Shown: piece by piece, positions 1 through 8,995 of the stretch | How positions within the stretch are numbered: the first letter of the stretch is position 1 | Layout of the letters: each line of letters starts with the position of its first letter | NCBI RefSeq assembly: GCF_900094555.1 | Contig: NZ_FMAC01000005.1 | Span: 310,001 to 374,000, forward strand | Length of the DNA stretch: 64,000 bases | Direction: 5' to 3' | Source of the DNA: Martinezella hainanensis | GTDB taxonomy: Bacteria > Pseudomonadota > Alphaproteobacteria > Rhizobiales > Rhizobiaceae | Program-made: the position numbers and the translations under genes | The notes under the pieces: model-generated | Database searches by the model: none | Told to the model about the DNA's origin: nothing | The model's input: the letters and a program-made list of their open reading frames with translations, nothing else

Positions 1-33
1 CAGGCCGATGCGGTTGAGTGTCGAACGCTTCAT
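1..33 (-). CDS. Carbohydrate ABC transporter permease, second subunit (N-terminal fragment)
   Basis: Only the first eleven codons lie in the window (MKRSTLNRIGL), and the gene continues beyond the left edge. The start ATG lies one base after the TGA of the upstream permease. That spacing, and the usual CUT1 order of binding protein, permease 1, permease 2, make it the MalG-type inner-membrane subunit. A basic N-terminus before the first membrane helix fits. The identity rests on position rather than on domain content. Confidence 0.6.
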   Translation of the reverse strand, partial: MKRSTLNRIGL

Positions 34-34
34 C

Positions 35-967
35 TCAATGTCCCTCCGCGTCTGTCCATTTCGTCCGCTGCCGCATCATCAGGAGGACGAAGGAGAGCGC
101 GACGATGAGGATGAAGAACACCACAGCCATGGCCGAGCCATAGCCGATGTCGTAATAGGAAAAAGCGGTGTTATAGAGGTAGATATTGATTGTCTCGGAA
201 GCAGTTCCCGGCCCGCCCTGCGTCATCGCGTAGATGATATCGAAGCTCTTGATCGCATCGATGCCGCGGATGATGACCGCGATCATCAGGAAGGGCGAGA
301 TCATCGGCAGCGTCAGATAGCGGAATTTCTGCCAGGCATTGGCGCCATCGATTTCGGCACTCTCATAGGGTTCGCGCGGTACGGAGGCGAGACCACCGAG
401 CACGATCAGCATGACTAGCGGCGTCCATTGCCAGACCTCGACCAGGACGAGCGAGGGGATGACGCTTGCCTGGTTGTAGATCCACTCCTGCGGTCCGATA
501 CCTACAAGCGATAGCAGATAGTTGAGGACGCCGAGCTGCGGGTGGAACATCATCGTCCAGACGAGTGCCACCGCGACGGGTGTTGCCATCATCGGCATGA
601 CGAAGATGCCGCGCAGGAAGCCGCGCAGTGGAAAGTTTGCATCGAAGATCAGAGCGGCAAGCGTCCCGAAGATCAAAGGGCCGACAACGGACAGCACGGT
701 ATAAAGAACCGTGTGCCATAGCGATTCCCAGAAGCGCGCATCGGTCGCCAGCCGGACATAGTTGTCCCAGCCGACGAAACTCTGCGACTGGCCGAGCGTC
801 CACTTGTTGACGCTCATCCACAGGGTGAAGACCCAGGGAAAGACGATAACACCGGCAATCACGATCAGCGCGGGAACGACGAACGGCCAGTAGTTGGGAG
901 CAAGCCTTTGCGGCTTGCTCCTCTTCTCAGCCGTCGTTCTGGTATCTTCGATGCTCACGGAGGCCAT
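35..967 (-). CDS. Sugar ABC transporter permease (MalF/UgpA type)
   Basis: This 310-residue inner-membrane permease probably forms the first half of a CUT1 sugar importer channel. Six hydrophobic segments are visible, the first at about residues 27-50. The cytoplasmic EAA loop that docks the ATPase lies at about residues 199-223 (EPYESAEIDGANAWQKF). The ATG at 967 is chosen because it overlaps the TAA of the binding-protein gene as TAATG, which implies translational coupling. A longer open frame upstream only reads through the binding-protein gene. No ATPase gene is visible here; it may lie beyond the left edge. The substrate is unknown, but the linked lyase suggests a sugar acid or related compound. 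Confidence 0.88.
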   Translation of the reverse strand: MASVSIEDTRTTAEKRSKPQRLAPNYWPFVVPALIVIAGVIVFPWVFTLWMSVNKWTLGQSQSFVGWDNYVRLATDARFWESLWHTVLYTVLSVVGPLIFGTLAALIFDANFPLRGFLRGIFVMPMMATPVAVALVWTMMFHPQLGVLNYLLSLVGIGPQEWIYNQASVIPSLVLVEVWQWTPLVMLIVLGGLASVPREPYESAEIDGANAWQKFRYLTLPMISPFLMIAVIIRGIDAIKSFDIIYAMTQGGPGTASETINIYLYNTAFSYYDIGYGSAMAVVFFILIVALSFVLLMMRQRTKWTDAEGH

Positions 968-2298
968 TATCCCTCGCTTCGTGCGAGCACCGGCTCGAAC
1001 TGGGCGGTTGCCGTCTTCAATTCCGCTGCCGGATCGGCGCCGCCGATCATGTTCGTCAGCGCAACGCCATAGATGTCGCGGAACTCGGTAACAGGGATGA
1101 TAACGGGCAGCGCCAGCTGCGAGACCTTGGCTGAGCCGGCGACCGCATCGAGCCAGGCGCCGGGCATCTTGACGCCTTCGCGAACCTTCTTGTCCTCCAG
1201 AATCGACTGACGGAAGGGAACGCCGGCTCCGGCCTGCAGGAGACGTGCGCCCATGTCGTGCGAGATCGCCCATTGGCAGAAGAGATAGGCGGCTTCCTTC
1301 TTCTGGCTGGCGGCGGTCACACCAATGCCGTCACCGGTGGTGGCGGCTGCCTGCGCGTTCGGCCCCTTCGGCATGATGCCGTAGCCGACCTGGCCGACGA
1401 CGCGGGATTTCTCCGGGTTTTCGATCGGCGGCGCAAAGCCGACTCCATCGAGCCACATGCCAATCTTGCCCTGCAGGAAGGCCGATTGTGCTTCCGCCCA
1501 GTTGAAGCCGGAGACACCGGGAGGCGCCGATTTCGTCATCAGGCGCTGATAGAGCCTGGCGGCATCCACGGCGCCTTGCGATTCCGTCTGCAGCTTGCCG
1601 TCGGCCGAAAGCGGCGTCGTGCCATGTCCGAGCATGAAGGTCGTCCAGACCGGTGCATTGGCGTTCTTCAAGCCGCGGGCGACGAAGCCATAGGTGTTGG
1701 TCGACTTGTCGGTCAGCGCCTCGGCGGCCTTGACCATGTCGTCGAAGGTCTCCGGATAGGCGAGGCCCTTCTTCTCGAACAGCGCCTTGTTCCAGTAGAC
1801 GATCCAGTAGTCGACGGAGAAGGGCAGGGAGCGCATGACGCCGGCGGAGTCTTTTGCGAATTTGAGACCGGCCTCGGCGAAATCGCTCTCCGTCAGCGAG
1901 GGATCGGTGAGCGAAGGGTCCTTCATGAAGCCGCTGATATCGGCAAGCCAGCCGCCTTTTTCGAACTGACGTTTCTGGACGTGATAGCTGAGATGCACGA
2001 CATCGAAGCTTGGCTTGCCGGAAGAAAGCTCGATCGTGGTCTTCTGGCGCTGCTGCTGTTCCGGCGTTGCTTCGGCATTGACCTTGATGCCGGTCAATGC
2101 CTCGAACTCGCTCAGATATTTGAGGATTGTTTCGCTGCGCGGGCTCTTGATCAGATTGACCTCAAGCGTCGTGCCGGAAAAGCGCCTCCAGTCGACGGCC
2201 GCCGAGGCGGTGCGGACACCCAGAAGGCTTGCCGCGCCGAGCGCTGCCGTACCGGCCATGAAGCCGCGACGTGTCGGATTGAAAAATGACGATGACAT
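967..2298 (-). CDS. Extracellular solute-binding protein, family 1 (sugar ABC importer)
   Basis: This is the periplasmic receptor of the CUT1 importer, 443 residues, a typical length. The N-terminus carries a twin-arginine-like leader (TRRGFMAGTAALGAASLLG) ending near an ASA cleavage site, so Tat export is plausible. The mature part has the usual family-1 features, including a W-D-G-V ligand-loop region. The ATG at 2298 is preferred over an in-frame start 18 codons upstream because it follows a strong AGGAGGAGGAA ribosome binding site. It lies 60 bases after the GntR gene and overlaps the permease start by one base, so the cluster probably forms one transcript. Confidence 0.88.
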   Translation of the reverse strand: MSSSFFNPTRRGFMAGTAALGAASLLGVRTASAAVDWRRFSGTTLEVNLIKSPRSETILKYLSEFEALTGIKVNAEATPEQQQRQKTTIELSSGKPSFDVVHLSYHVQKRQFEKGGWLADISGFMKDPSLTDPSLTESDFAEAGLKFAKDSAGVMRSLPFSVDYWIVYWNKALFEKKGLAYPETFDDMVKAAEALTDKSTNTYGFVARGLKNANAPVWTTFMLGHGTTPLSADGKLQTESQGAVDAARLYQRLMTKSAPPGVSGFNWAEAQSAFLQGKIGMWLDGVGFAPPIENPEKSRVVGQVGYGIMPKGPNAQAAATTGDGIGVTAASQKKEAAYLFCQWAISHDMGARLLQAGAGVPFRQSILEDKKVREGVKMPGAWLDAVAGSAKVSQLALPVIIPVTEFRDIYGVALTNMIGGADPAAELKTATAQFEPVLARSEG

Positions 2299-2358
2299 TC
2301 CGTTCCTCCTCCTTTGGCCGGGAATCTCCTCATTCGCGGCCTTGTTATGCAAAGCGGT

Positions 2359-3018
2359 TTATATCTTCAATGCGCGATCCCGTGCTCCGCCGATGTGCGA
2401 TACGAGAGCGGCAACGGCTTCATCTGCGGATCGTCGCTCAATGGCCTCAAGCACTTTCAAATGCTCTTCCATGACAGGCCCGACATGGCCGTTGATGCGG
2501 AACCTGTCCTGGCTGATCAGCCGCATCTTGATCGAATTCACCCGATAGGCATTCGAGATAATCGTATTGCCAAGTGCGTCGATGAACGCGTCATGCATGC
2601 CCCAATCCACCGACTGGGCATGGATCTCCAGCTCCTGCGAACTGTCGCCGGAGCGGATCGCGTCCGCGATATCGCGATGGTCCTTCAAAAGCTTGGCAAT
2701 CGTCTCGTCCGATGCCGAATAGGTGAACAGCGCGACTGCTTCCTTCTCCAGAAAAAGACGAAGCTGGAAGGCCTCACGGATCAGATCCAGATCGATATGG
2801 GCGATTTGCAATCCGCGCTGTGGAACCGTCTTGATCAGCCCTTCGGCTTCCAGGCGCGGGATCAATTCGCGGATCGCACCAAGCGTCAGTCCCGTCAGTT
2901 CGACCAGCCGTCGTTGCGAGATGAATTGGCCTGGCCGAACGTCGCGCGCCAAAAGATGACGCGTGAAGCTCTCATAGGCCTTCTCTCTCAACGTCGGCTG
3001 TTCGCCTGGTCCGTCCAT
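2359..3018 (-). CDS. GntR-family transcriptional regulator (FCD/FadR subfamily)
   Basis: This 219-residue regulator has an N-terminal winged helix (about residues 10-75, with SQRRLVELTGLTLGAIREL as helix-turn-helix). An all-helical FCD ligand domain with conserved acidic and histidine positions follows. FCD regulators usually bind small carboxylates that inactivate repression. It lies 21 bases downstream of the DHDPS-family gene and 60 bases upstream of the binding protein, inside the same operon. It probably controls the cluster in response to its substrate or a pathway intermediate. A near-palindrome at 3962-3975, ahead of the first gene, is a plausible target. Confidence 0.85.
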   Translation of the reverse strand: MDGPGEQPTLREKAYESFTRHLLARDVRPGQFISQRRLVELTGLTLGAIRELIPRLEAEGLIKTVPQRGLQIAHIDLDLIREAFQLRLFLEKEAVALFTYSASDETIAKLLKDHRDIADAIRSGDSSQELEIHAQSVDWGMHDAFIDALGNTIISNAYRVNSIKMRLISQDRFRINGHVGPVMEEHLKVLEAIERRSADEAVAALVSHIGGARDRALKI

Positions 3019-3039
3019 CGGCAGCTCCGGGCTGTTCGG

Positions 3040-3924
3040 TTAGGCTGCCTTGGCGCGAAACAGGGCGCCGAAGGCAGCAAAGAGCGTGTCAGAATCCTGG
3101 CTGTTCAATGCCACGAGCGGTGGGCGCACGGCAAGCCAGCTATCGTCCTCCGTCAAACGAGCGAGAATTGCCTTGATCGAGGGAATGATCGGATAGTTCA
3201 GCAGCTGTTCGACGAAACGCTCGACATTGGCGTCGTCGATGCCCTTTTCCGCCATGGCCTGGACTTCGCGCGGAAGAAGGTTTGCCATGCCGGAGATGGC
3301 GCCCTGTCCGCCGAGGCGAACGCCGCGAGCCAAGTGCCGCTCGTCGCCGATCAGAATGATGAGATCGCCGTGGGTCTTCAGCAACTCCTCGGTATAGGGC
3401 CAATCGCCGGAGGAATCCTTGACGCCGACGACAACATCCGGAAATGCCGCGCGCAGTCGGCCAACGAGGGAAATGGAGAGCGGCACCATCGTTACCGACG
3501 GGATGTTATAGACGATCACGTCACGGGCATGCGTGCCCAGCATGGTGAAAACGGCTGCGAACCATTTGAAGAGACCATCATCGCTGACATTCTTGAAGTA
3601 AGACGGCGGGGCCAGAAGAATGTTGCGGACACCCTGCGCCAGCGCCTGCCCAGCCTGGGCCGCAGCATCTTCGGCGGCATCGACGAGCACGCCCATGACG
3701 ATTTGCTCAGGCGCAATGCCGGCGGCCATCATGGCGGCAAGAACCTGTTTGCGTTCCTGCATGCCGATCGAAGCACCTTCGCCGGTGGTGCCGAAAAGCG
3801 TGACGCTTCTGCAGCCATTGGAAAGGCAATGTTTCGCCTGTTCGATCACGCCTGGGATCGCGATCTCACCATCCGCGTCGAAGGGTGTGGCCAGGGCGGC
3901 CGACAGGCCAAAATTCTCACTCAT
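3040..3924 (-). CDS. Dihydrodipicolinate synthase-family lyase/aldolase
   Basis: This 294-residue class I (Schiff-base) TIM-barrel lyase of the DapA/NanA superfamily has the pyruvate-binding loop GTTGEG at residues 45-50. The catalytic tyrosine is Y139 (VYNIPS) and the Schiff-base lysine is K169 (VGVKDSSG). Operon context with a sugar importer and a GntR regulator argues for cleavage of a 2-keto-3-deoxy acid or sialic-acid-like substrate rather than lysine biosynthesis. It is the first gene of the left-hand minus-strand cluster. The exact substrate cannot be read from the sequence. Confidence 0.85.
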   Translation of the reverse strand: MSENFGLSAALATPFDADGEIAIPGVIEQAKHCLSNGCRSVTLFGTTGEGASIGMQERKQVLAAMMAAGIAPEQIVMGVLVDAAEDAAAQAGQALAQGVRNILLAPPSYFKNVSDDGLFKWFAAVFTMLGTHARDVIVYNIPSVTMVPLSISLVGRLRAAFPDVVVGVKDSSGDWPYTEELLKTHGDLIILIGDERHLARGVRLGGQGAISGMANLLPREVQAMAEKGIDDANVERFVEQLLNYPIIPSIKAILARLTEDDSWLAVRPPLVALNSQDSDTLFAAFGALFRAKAA

Positions 3925-3961
3925 CCGATCCTCCCGATCTTGTAGGATTAGTGCGTATCAC

Positions 3962-3975
3962 ACTGACATGTTAGT
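3962..3975. promoter_or_regulatory. Candidate GntR operator
   Basis: ACTGACATGTTAGT is a 14-base near-palindrome, with outer arms ACT/AGT and core ACATGT, 38 bases upstream of the DHDPS-family start. It is the most symmetrical element in the 259-base gap 3925-4183. FCD-type GntR regulators typically bind short palindromes of this kind. Assignment to the GntR protein of this operon is inferred from position. Confidence 0.35.
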
Positions 3976-4183
3976 TGTAAAGTGAGCTTCGTTTCAGCGG
4001 CGCATATATGATTTACCGGTGTGAAAAGGGGGGCGGCGAAGGAAGCTGCCGCCGAGATGAATGTCGTGTATGCGGCATGTTCTTGCCGTCGAAACCCTGG
4101 AAAAGACGATGTTTAGCCTGACCGTGCGGAGGAGGCACGATCAGCAACGTCGCAATGGTATCGCCTGTCCGGCCGAGGAGGTG

Positions 4184-5476
4184 CTAGTTCCGGATGGGCA
4201 CGTAGTCGAGCCCGCCATCGATCTTTGACGGTCGGCCATCGAGAAAGATTTCGCCGATACGAGGCGCAGATCGGGCGATGACCTTGCCGTGCTTGACGAC
4301 GGCGAGACGATTGGGTTTCAGGCGCAGCGCTTCCAGCGTGTCGATGGCTTGCAGCACGACAAGATCGGCATTACAGCCCTTTTCCAGCCCGTAACCCTCG
4401 AGCCCGAGCGTTTTGGCGGAGTTGACGGTGAGTGCGTCGAAGATCTTCTTCTTGTCTTCGATGCCGGCCATTTGGGCCACATGGATCGCCATGTGGCCGA
4501 CCTCGAGCATGTCGCCGGAGCCCATCGAATACCAGGGATCCATCACGCAGTCATGGCCGAAGGAGACGTTGAGCCCGGCCTCCATCAGCTCGCGCACGCG
4601 CGTCATGCCGCGGCGCTTGGGATAGGTGTCATGCCGGCCCTGCAGCATGATGTTGATCAGCGGATTGGGAATGACATTGATCTTTGCTTCCGCCATCAGC
4701 GGGATGAGCTTGGAGACGTAGTAGTTGTCCATCGAATGCATCGAGGTCAGGTGCGAGCCGGCGACGCGGCCTTGCAGCCCGAAGCGGACCGTTTCGGCCG
4801 CCAGCGTCTCGATATGGCGTGAGAGGGGATCATCGGTTTCATCGCAGTGCATGTCGACCGGCAGGCCTCGATCGGCTGCGATCCTGCACAGTGCTTCAAC
4901 AGAAGCACGTCCTTCATCCATTGTCCGCTCGAAATGCGGAATGCCGCCGACGATGTCGACGCCCATGTCAAGTGCCCGCTCAAGCGAGGCGACGCCGTCC
5001 CTCGCGCGGTAGTAGCCATCCTGCGGGAAGGCGACGAGCTGCAGGTCGATATAGGGCTTGACCCTGTCCTTCACCTCCAGAAGCGCCTCGGCTGTCACCA
5101 GCTTGGGGTCGGAGGTATCGACATGGCTGCGGATGAACAGCAGCCCCTGCGTGACGGCGAGGTCGCAATAACGCAGCGCGCGATCGACAAGCTCTTCCTT
5201 CGTCACGATCGGGCGCAACTCACCCCAGAGCGCGATGCCCTCAAGAAGCGTGCCGGAGACGTTCATGCGTGGCAGGCCGAGTGAAAGCGTGGCGTCCATA
5301 TGGAAATGCGGGTCGACGAAAGGCGGGCTCACCAGCCGGTTGGTCGCATCGATCTCTTCTTTTGCTGCGGCGGTAATCGAGGCTTCGATTGCTGCGATCT
5401 TCCCGTCCTTGACCGCGATATCGATTCCCTTGCGGCCATCGGGCAGGTTGGCATTGCGAATGATGAGATCGAACAT
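4184..5476 (-). CDS. codA: Cytosine deaminase-family amidohydrolase (CodA-like)
   Basis: This 430-residue metal-dependent amidohydrolase matches the E. coli CodA active-site pattern with a constant four-residue offset. Metal ligands are H57, H59, H210, H242 and D309; the catalytic Glu is E213 (HCDE) and the substrate-binding Gln is Q152. The family hydrolyses the exocyclic amino group of cytosine-type bases. The residue matching CodA Asp314 is cysteine here (C310 in GHDCVMDPW), a position known to control tolerance of 5-substituents. It is the last gene of the BMP-type ABC operon, 15 bases after the permease, so its substrate probably arrives through that transporter. Creatinine or another cyclic amidine remains possible. 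Confidence 0.88.
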   Translation of the reverse strand: MFDLIIRNANLPDGRKGIDIAVKDGKIAAIEASITAAAKEEIDATNRLVSPPFVDPHFHMDATLSLGLPRMNVSGTLLEGIALWGELRPIVTKEELVDRALRYCDLAVTQGLLFIRSHVDTSDPKLVTAEALLEVKDRVKPYIDLQLVAFPQDGYYRARDGVASLERALDMGVDIVGGIPHFERTMDEGRASVEALCRIAADRGLPVDMHCDETDDPLSRHIETLAAETVRFGLQGRVAGSHLTSMHSMDNYYVSKLIPLMAEAKINVIPNPLINIMLQGRHDTYPKRRGMTRVRELMEAGLNVSFGHDCVMDPWYSMGSGDMLEVGHMAIHVAQMAGIEDKKKIFDALTVNSAKTLGLEGYGLEKGCNADLVVLQAIDTLEALRLKPNRLAVVKHGKVIARSAPRIGEIFLDGRPSKIDGGLDYVPIRN

Positions 5477-5491
5477 GAACGGCTCCTCGGA

Positions 5492-6433
5492 TTATCTTTC
5501 GCCACGGCGATAGGGTTGCATCAGCGCCTGCGGCACGCGAGCTCGCCTGCTCATGACGGCAAGGGCGACGATGGACAGGATGTAGGGCGTCATCAGGAAG
5601 ATCTGATAGGGGACGCCCTGTACTGCTGTTTGCAGCCGCAGTTGGAATGCGTCGAAGAAGGCAAAGAGCAGGGCGCCGAAGAGTGCCCGTCCCGGCCGCC
5701 AGGAAGAAAAGACGACCAGCGCGATGCAGATCCAGCCGCGGCCCTGCACCATGGTCGGAAAGAAGCTGTTGAAGGCGGAAAGCGTCAAGAAGGCGCCGCC
5801 CACGCCCATCAGGGCGCTGCCGACAATGATGGCGCCGTAGCGGATTTTCATCGGGTTAAGACCCTGAGCCTCGGCCGCATGCGGGTTTTCACCCGTCATG
5901 CGGATCGCAAGCCCGACCGGCGTGCGGAAAATGATGTAGGCCATCGCGAGTGCCACTAGGATCGCGAGATAGGTCGGTGCTGTCTGTGTAAAGAGAGCAG
6001 GGCCGATGAAGGGCAGGGTCGACAGGCTGGGGATCGCGATCGGCTGGAAAGGGGTGACGGTCGGCGGCGTTCCGGCAACGGGCACGACCAGTCGGAAAAT
6101 GTAATAGCTGAAGCTTGACGCAAAGAGCGTGACGCCAAGGCCTGAAACATGCTGCGACAGGCCTAGCGTTACCGTCAGCGCCGAATGCAGCAGCCCGAAA
6201 ATGCCGCCGGCAATCGCCGCAATCAGAAGTCCGGTCCAGAGATCGGCGCCGTGATAGACGGAGAGCCAGCCGATCATCGCGCCGAAGGTCATGATGCCCT
6301 CGATGCCGAGATTGAGAACGCCGGCTCGCTCGCAAAGAAGCGCGCCGAGCGTGCCGAAGATCAGGGGCGTAGCAATCCGCAGCACGGCAGCCCAAAGTCC
6401 GGCTGAAGCGATGATGTCGATCAGCGTGCTCAT
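5492..6433 (-). CDS. ABC transporter permease, nucleoside/BMP type (YufQ-like)
   Basis: This 313-residue membrane protein has about eight to ten hydrophobic helices of the BPD_transp_2 fold used by branched-chain amino-acid, ribose and nucleoside importers. The motif GVLNLGIEGIMTFGA near residues 39-53 is typical of the nucleoside (BMP-partner) subclass. It starts inside the preceding permease gene with a four-base ATGA overlap, so the two half-channels are co-translated. Partners are the double ATPase at 7469-8995 and the BMP-family receptor at 10431-11417. Likely cargo is a nucleobase or nucleoside. Confidence 0.87.
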   Translation of the reverse strand: MSTLIDIIASAGLWAAVLRIATPLIFGTLGALLCERAGVLNLGIEGIMTFGAMIGWLSVYHGADLWTGLLIAAIAGGIFGLLHSALTVTLGLSQHVSGLGVTLFASSFSYYIFRLVVPVAGTPPTVTPFQPIAIPSLSTLPFIGPALFTQTAPTYLAILVALAMAYIIFRTPVGLAIRMTGENPHAAEAQGLNPMKIRYGAIIVGSALMGVGGAFLTLSAFNSFFPTMVQGRGWICIALVVFSSWRPGRALFGALLFAFFDAFQLRLQTAVQGVPYQIFLMTPYILSIVALAVMSRRARVPQALMQPYRRGER

Positions 6434-7479
6434 CGGCGGATCCTGTACTGCGTGAAGAACAAGGCGATCAGCATGGTCAAGAGCGACAGGGCGACCGTGA
6501 CGTCGGCGATATAGGTGGGAATGCCGAGGCTGCGGCTCATGCCATCGGCGCCGACGAACATGGTCGCGGTGAAGATCGCCGCAAGCACAACGCCAAGCGG
6601 GTTCAGGTTTGCAAGCATGGCAACCACGATGCCGGCGTAGCCGAAGCCGGGCGACAGATCAGTGGTCACATAGCCTTTGACGCCCATAACCTCGATCGCA
6701 CCGGCAAGGCCGGCAAGTCCACCTGAGAGGCAGGCGACCTTGACAAGGGTCGAGCCGAGCCTGACGCCGGCAAAAACGGCACCCGACGGGTTGAGCCCGG
6801 CTGCCCGCGACTGCATGCCGAAGACGGTGCGCGACTGGATGAAATAGACGATCGCGGCGATGACAATCGCAATTGCAAAGCCGATGTGGAGGCGCGACCG
6901 CGCGATGAGCTTCGGCAGCATGGCGTGATCGCCAAGAGCCTGCGATTGGGGCCAGCCAAATGCCGTCGGGTCCTTCAGCACACCGTCGATCAGCATGGAG
7001 ACGAAGAGAACAGCGATGAAATTCAGGATAAGGCTCGTCACGACTTCATCGACGGAGAAGCGCAGCCGCAGCCATAGCGGCACGAGGATCAGGATCATGC
7101 CGGCAATGGCGCCGATCACCATCAGGAGCGGAATGAGGATCGGACCGGGCATGCCGGCGAGCATTTTCGAGCCGAAGGCGGCAACGGCAATGGCACCGAA
7201 ATAGAATTGCCCCTCGGCGCCGATGTTCCAGAGGCGGGCACGAAAGGCAACAGCGGCGGCAAGTCCCGTCAGGATCAGTGGTGTCGCACGCGTCAGCGTC
7301 TCCGTTGCCGAAAGCCGCGAGCCGAAGGCGCCGAGCAGGATCCGCCTGTAGGCTTCGAAGACGGGCGCGCCGGCGATGGCGATCAGGATGCCGGCGAGTG
7401 CGAGCGCGGCAATGATTGCAAGCACGGGAGCAAGGATCATCATGTAAAGAGGGCGGTGTTCGCGCCGTTCAAATCGCAT
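6430..7479 (-). CDS. ABC transporter permease, nucleoside/BMP type (YufP-like)
   Basis: This is the second half-channel, 349 residues, with the BPD_transp_2 fold and about nine hydrophobic segments. It contains the subclass signature LWNIGAEGQFYFGA near residues 87-100. The start at 7479 overlaps the end of the ATPase gene by 11 bases, and the end overlaps the next permease by four. This packing indicates one coupled transcript. As in YufP/YufQ pairs, this is the larger subunit and comes first in the operon. Confidence 0.87.
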   Translation of the reverse strand: MRFERREHRPLYMMILAPVLAIIAALALAGILIAIAGAPVFEAYRRILLGAFGSRLSATETLTRATPLILTGLAAAVAFRARLWNIGAEGQFYFGAIAVAAFGSKMLAGMPGPILIPLLMVIGAIAGMILILVPLWLRLRFSVDEVVTSLILNFIAVLFVSMLIDGVLKDPTAFGWPQSQALGDHAMLPKLIARSRLHIGFAIAIVIAAIVYFIQSRTVFGMQSRAAGLNPSGAVFAGVRLGSTLVKVACLSGGLAGLAGAIEVMGVKGYVTTDLSPGFGYAGIVVAMLANLNPLGVVLAAIFTATMFVGADGMSRSLGIPTYIADVTVALSLLTMLIALFFTQYRIRR

Positions 7480-8995
7480 GTTCGGTACCGCTCGTCTCTT
7501 TCCATTCCCCGGCCATCATCAGCCCCAGCAGGCGCGCATCAGCCTCATCGGCGTCGACGGATAGCGAAAGACGCCCGCCAACGATTGCCTGGATGCGATC
7601 GGCCAAGGCAATGACCTCGTCCAGATCCTCCGAGATCAGAAGAACGGCGGTGCCTTGCCGGCGTGCTTCCAGGATGCGTCCGTGAACGGCGGCGACAGCG
7701 CCTTCATCCAGTCCGCGCGCTGGTTGGGCAGCGATGAGGATGCGCGGTCTTTCATGGAGGTTGCGTCCGAGAATCAGCTTCTGCATGTTCCCACCCGACA
7801 ATAGCCGAGTCCGTGTCGCGGCATTGCCGCCGCGCACGTCGAATCCCTCAATGATCTCCTGAGCAAAGGCCATGCCCGCGCCTTTGTCGACCAGACCATG
7901 CTTCGAATAAGAAGACAGGCGCTCGAGCACGGCATTTTCCCAGATGGCCATTTCGCCGATGGCGCCGTCGCGGTTTCGATCTTCCGGGATGCGCCCGATC
8001 CCTGCATCGATGACCGAGGCGACATCGAGATCGCCGACGGGCTTGCCGAACAGAAGAAGCTCGCCGGAGGAGCGGTTTGAGGTGCCGGACAGGATCTGCC
8101 CCAAACTTGCCTGGCCGTTGCCCGACACGCCGATGATGCCGAGAATCTCGCCGGCACGCACATGAAAGCTGATCTTTTTGAGGCGTTCGACACCGCCGCT
8201 TTTGAGCGTGATCTCGCGAGCTTCGAGCGCCATGTCGCCGGGTGTGCTTTTCTCACGGGTTGGGCGTGTGACGCGATGTCCCACCATCAGCTCGGCAAGC
8301 TCGGCCTTGTTGGTCTGAGATGCCTGCCTTTCGGCTGCAACCTTGCCGCCGCGCAGGACGACGATACGGTCGGCTGTTGCCATGACCTCGTCGAGCTTGT
8401 GAGAAATGAAGATCAAGGACAAGCCCTGTGCCGCCATCTGCTTCAGGGTCGAAAAAAGCTTCTCGGCCTCGACCTGGGTGAGAACGGCAGTCGGCTCGTC
8501 GAGGATCAGGATGCGCGCATCATTATAGAGCGCTTTGAGGATTTCCACACGCTGCTGCTCGCCGACCGAGAGATCGCCAAGGCGGGCATCGGGGTCGACC
8601 CTGAGGCCGAAGCGCTCGGAGATCGCCATGAGCTTCTTGCGGGCCGTCGCCGTTTGAGACTGGAGCGACCACAGCCTTTCCGTACCCGTCATGATGTTTT
8701 CGAGAACCGTCAGGTTCGGGGCGAGCGAGAAATGCTGATGTACCATGCCGACACCGGCCCGGATTGCCGCACGCGGCTTGCCCTGCGGCAATTCCACATT
8801 GTCGATCAGGATGCGTCCGGTGTCTGGCACATAGTGCCCGAAGAGGATGCTCATCAGCGTCGTCTTGCCCGCACCGTTTTCTCCGAGCAGGGCAACGATC
8901 TCGCCCTTTGCCAAAGATAGCGAGATATTATCGTTGGCAATGGTGCTGCCGAAGCGTTTACTGACGCCTTCGATGGTCAGGACGGGAGTGCTCAT
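7469..8995 (-). CDS. ABC transporter ATP-binding protein, tandem NBD (YufO/RbsA type)
   Basis: This 508-residue double nucleotide-binding protein powers the BMP-type importer. NBD1 has an intact Walker A (GENGAGKTT), signature LSVGEQQR and Walker B LILDEP. NBD2 has a degenerate Walker A (GVSGNGQAS, no lysine) but a good signature (LSGGNMQK). That asymmetry is usual in ribose and nucleoside systems. The ATG at 8995 is chosen because it overlaps the amidase stop as ATGA and begins the canonical MSTPVLTIEGVSKRFG strand; a start 12 codons upstream would lie inside the amidase gene. Confidence 0.9.
   Translation of the reverse strand: MSTPVLTIEGVSKRFGSTIANDNISLSLAKGEIVALLGENGAGKTTLMSILFGHYVPDTGRILIDNVELPQGKPRAAIRAGVGMVHQHFSLAPNLTVLENIMTGTERLWSLQSQTATARKKLMAISERFGLRVDPDARLGDLSVGEQQRVEILKALYNDARILILDEPTAVLTQVEAEKLFSTLKQMAAQGLSLIFISHKLDEVMATADRIVVLRGGKVAAERQASQTNKAELAELMVGHRVTRPTREKSTPGDMALEAREITLKSGGVERLKKISFHVRAGEILGIIGVSGNGQASLGQILSGTSNRSSGELLLFGKPVGDLDVASVIDAGIGRIPEDRNRDGAIGEMAIWENAVLERLSSYSKHGLVDKGAGMAFAQEIIEGFDVRGGNAATRTRLLSGGNMQKLILGRNLHERPRILIAAQPARGLDEGAVAAVHGRILEARRQGTAVLLISEDLDEVIALADRIQAIVGGRLSLSVDADEADARLLGLMMAGEWKETSGTEHAI

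Noticed and set aside
3040..3924. Biosynthetic dapA
   Set aside because: It is embedded with a sugar importer and FCD GntR regulator, and a second divergent homologue lies nearby. A catabolic lyase is more likely.
2314..3945. A 543-codon plus-strand open frame opposite the GntR and DHDPS-family genes
   Set aside because: It lies wholly opposite two genes with clear motifs and has no recognisable domain. Long antisense frames are common in GC-rich DNA.
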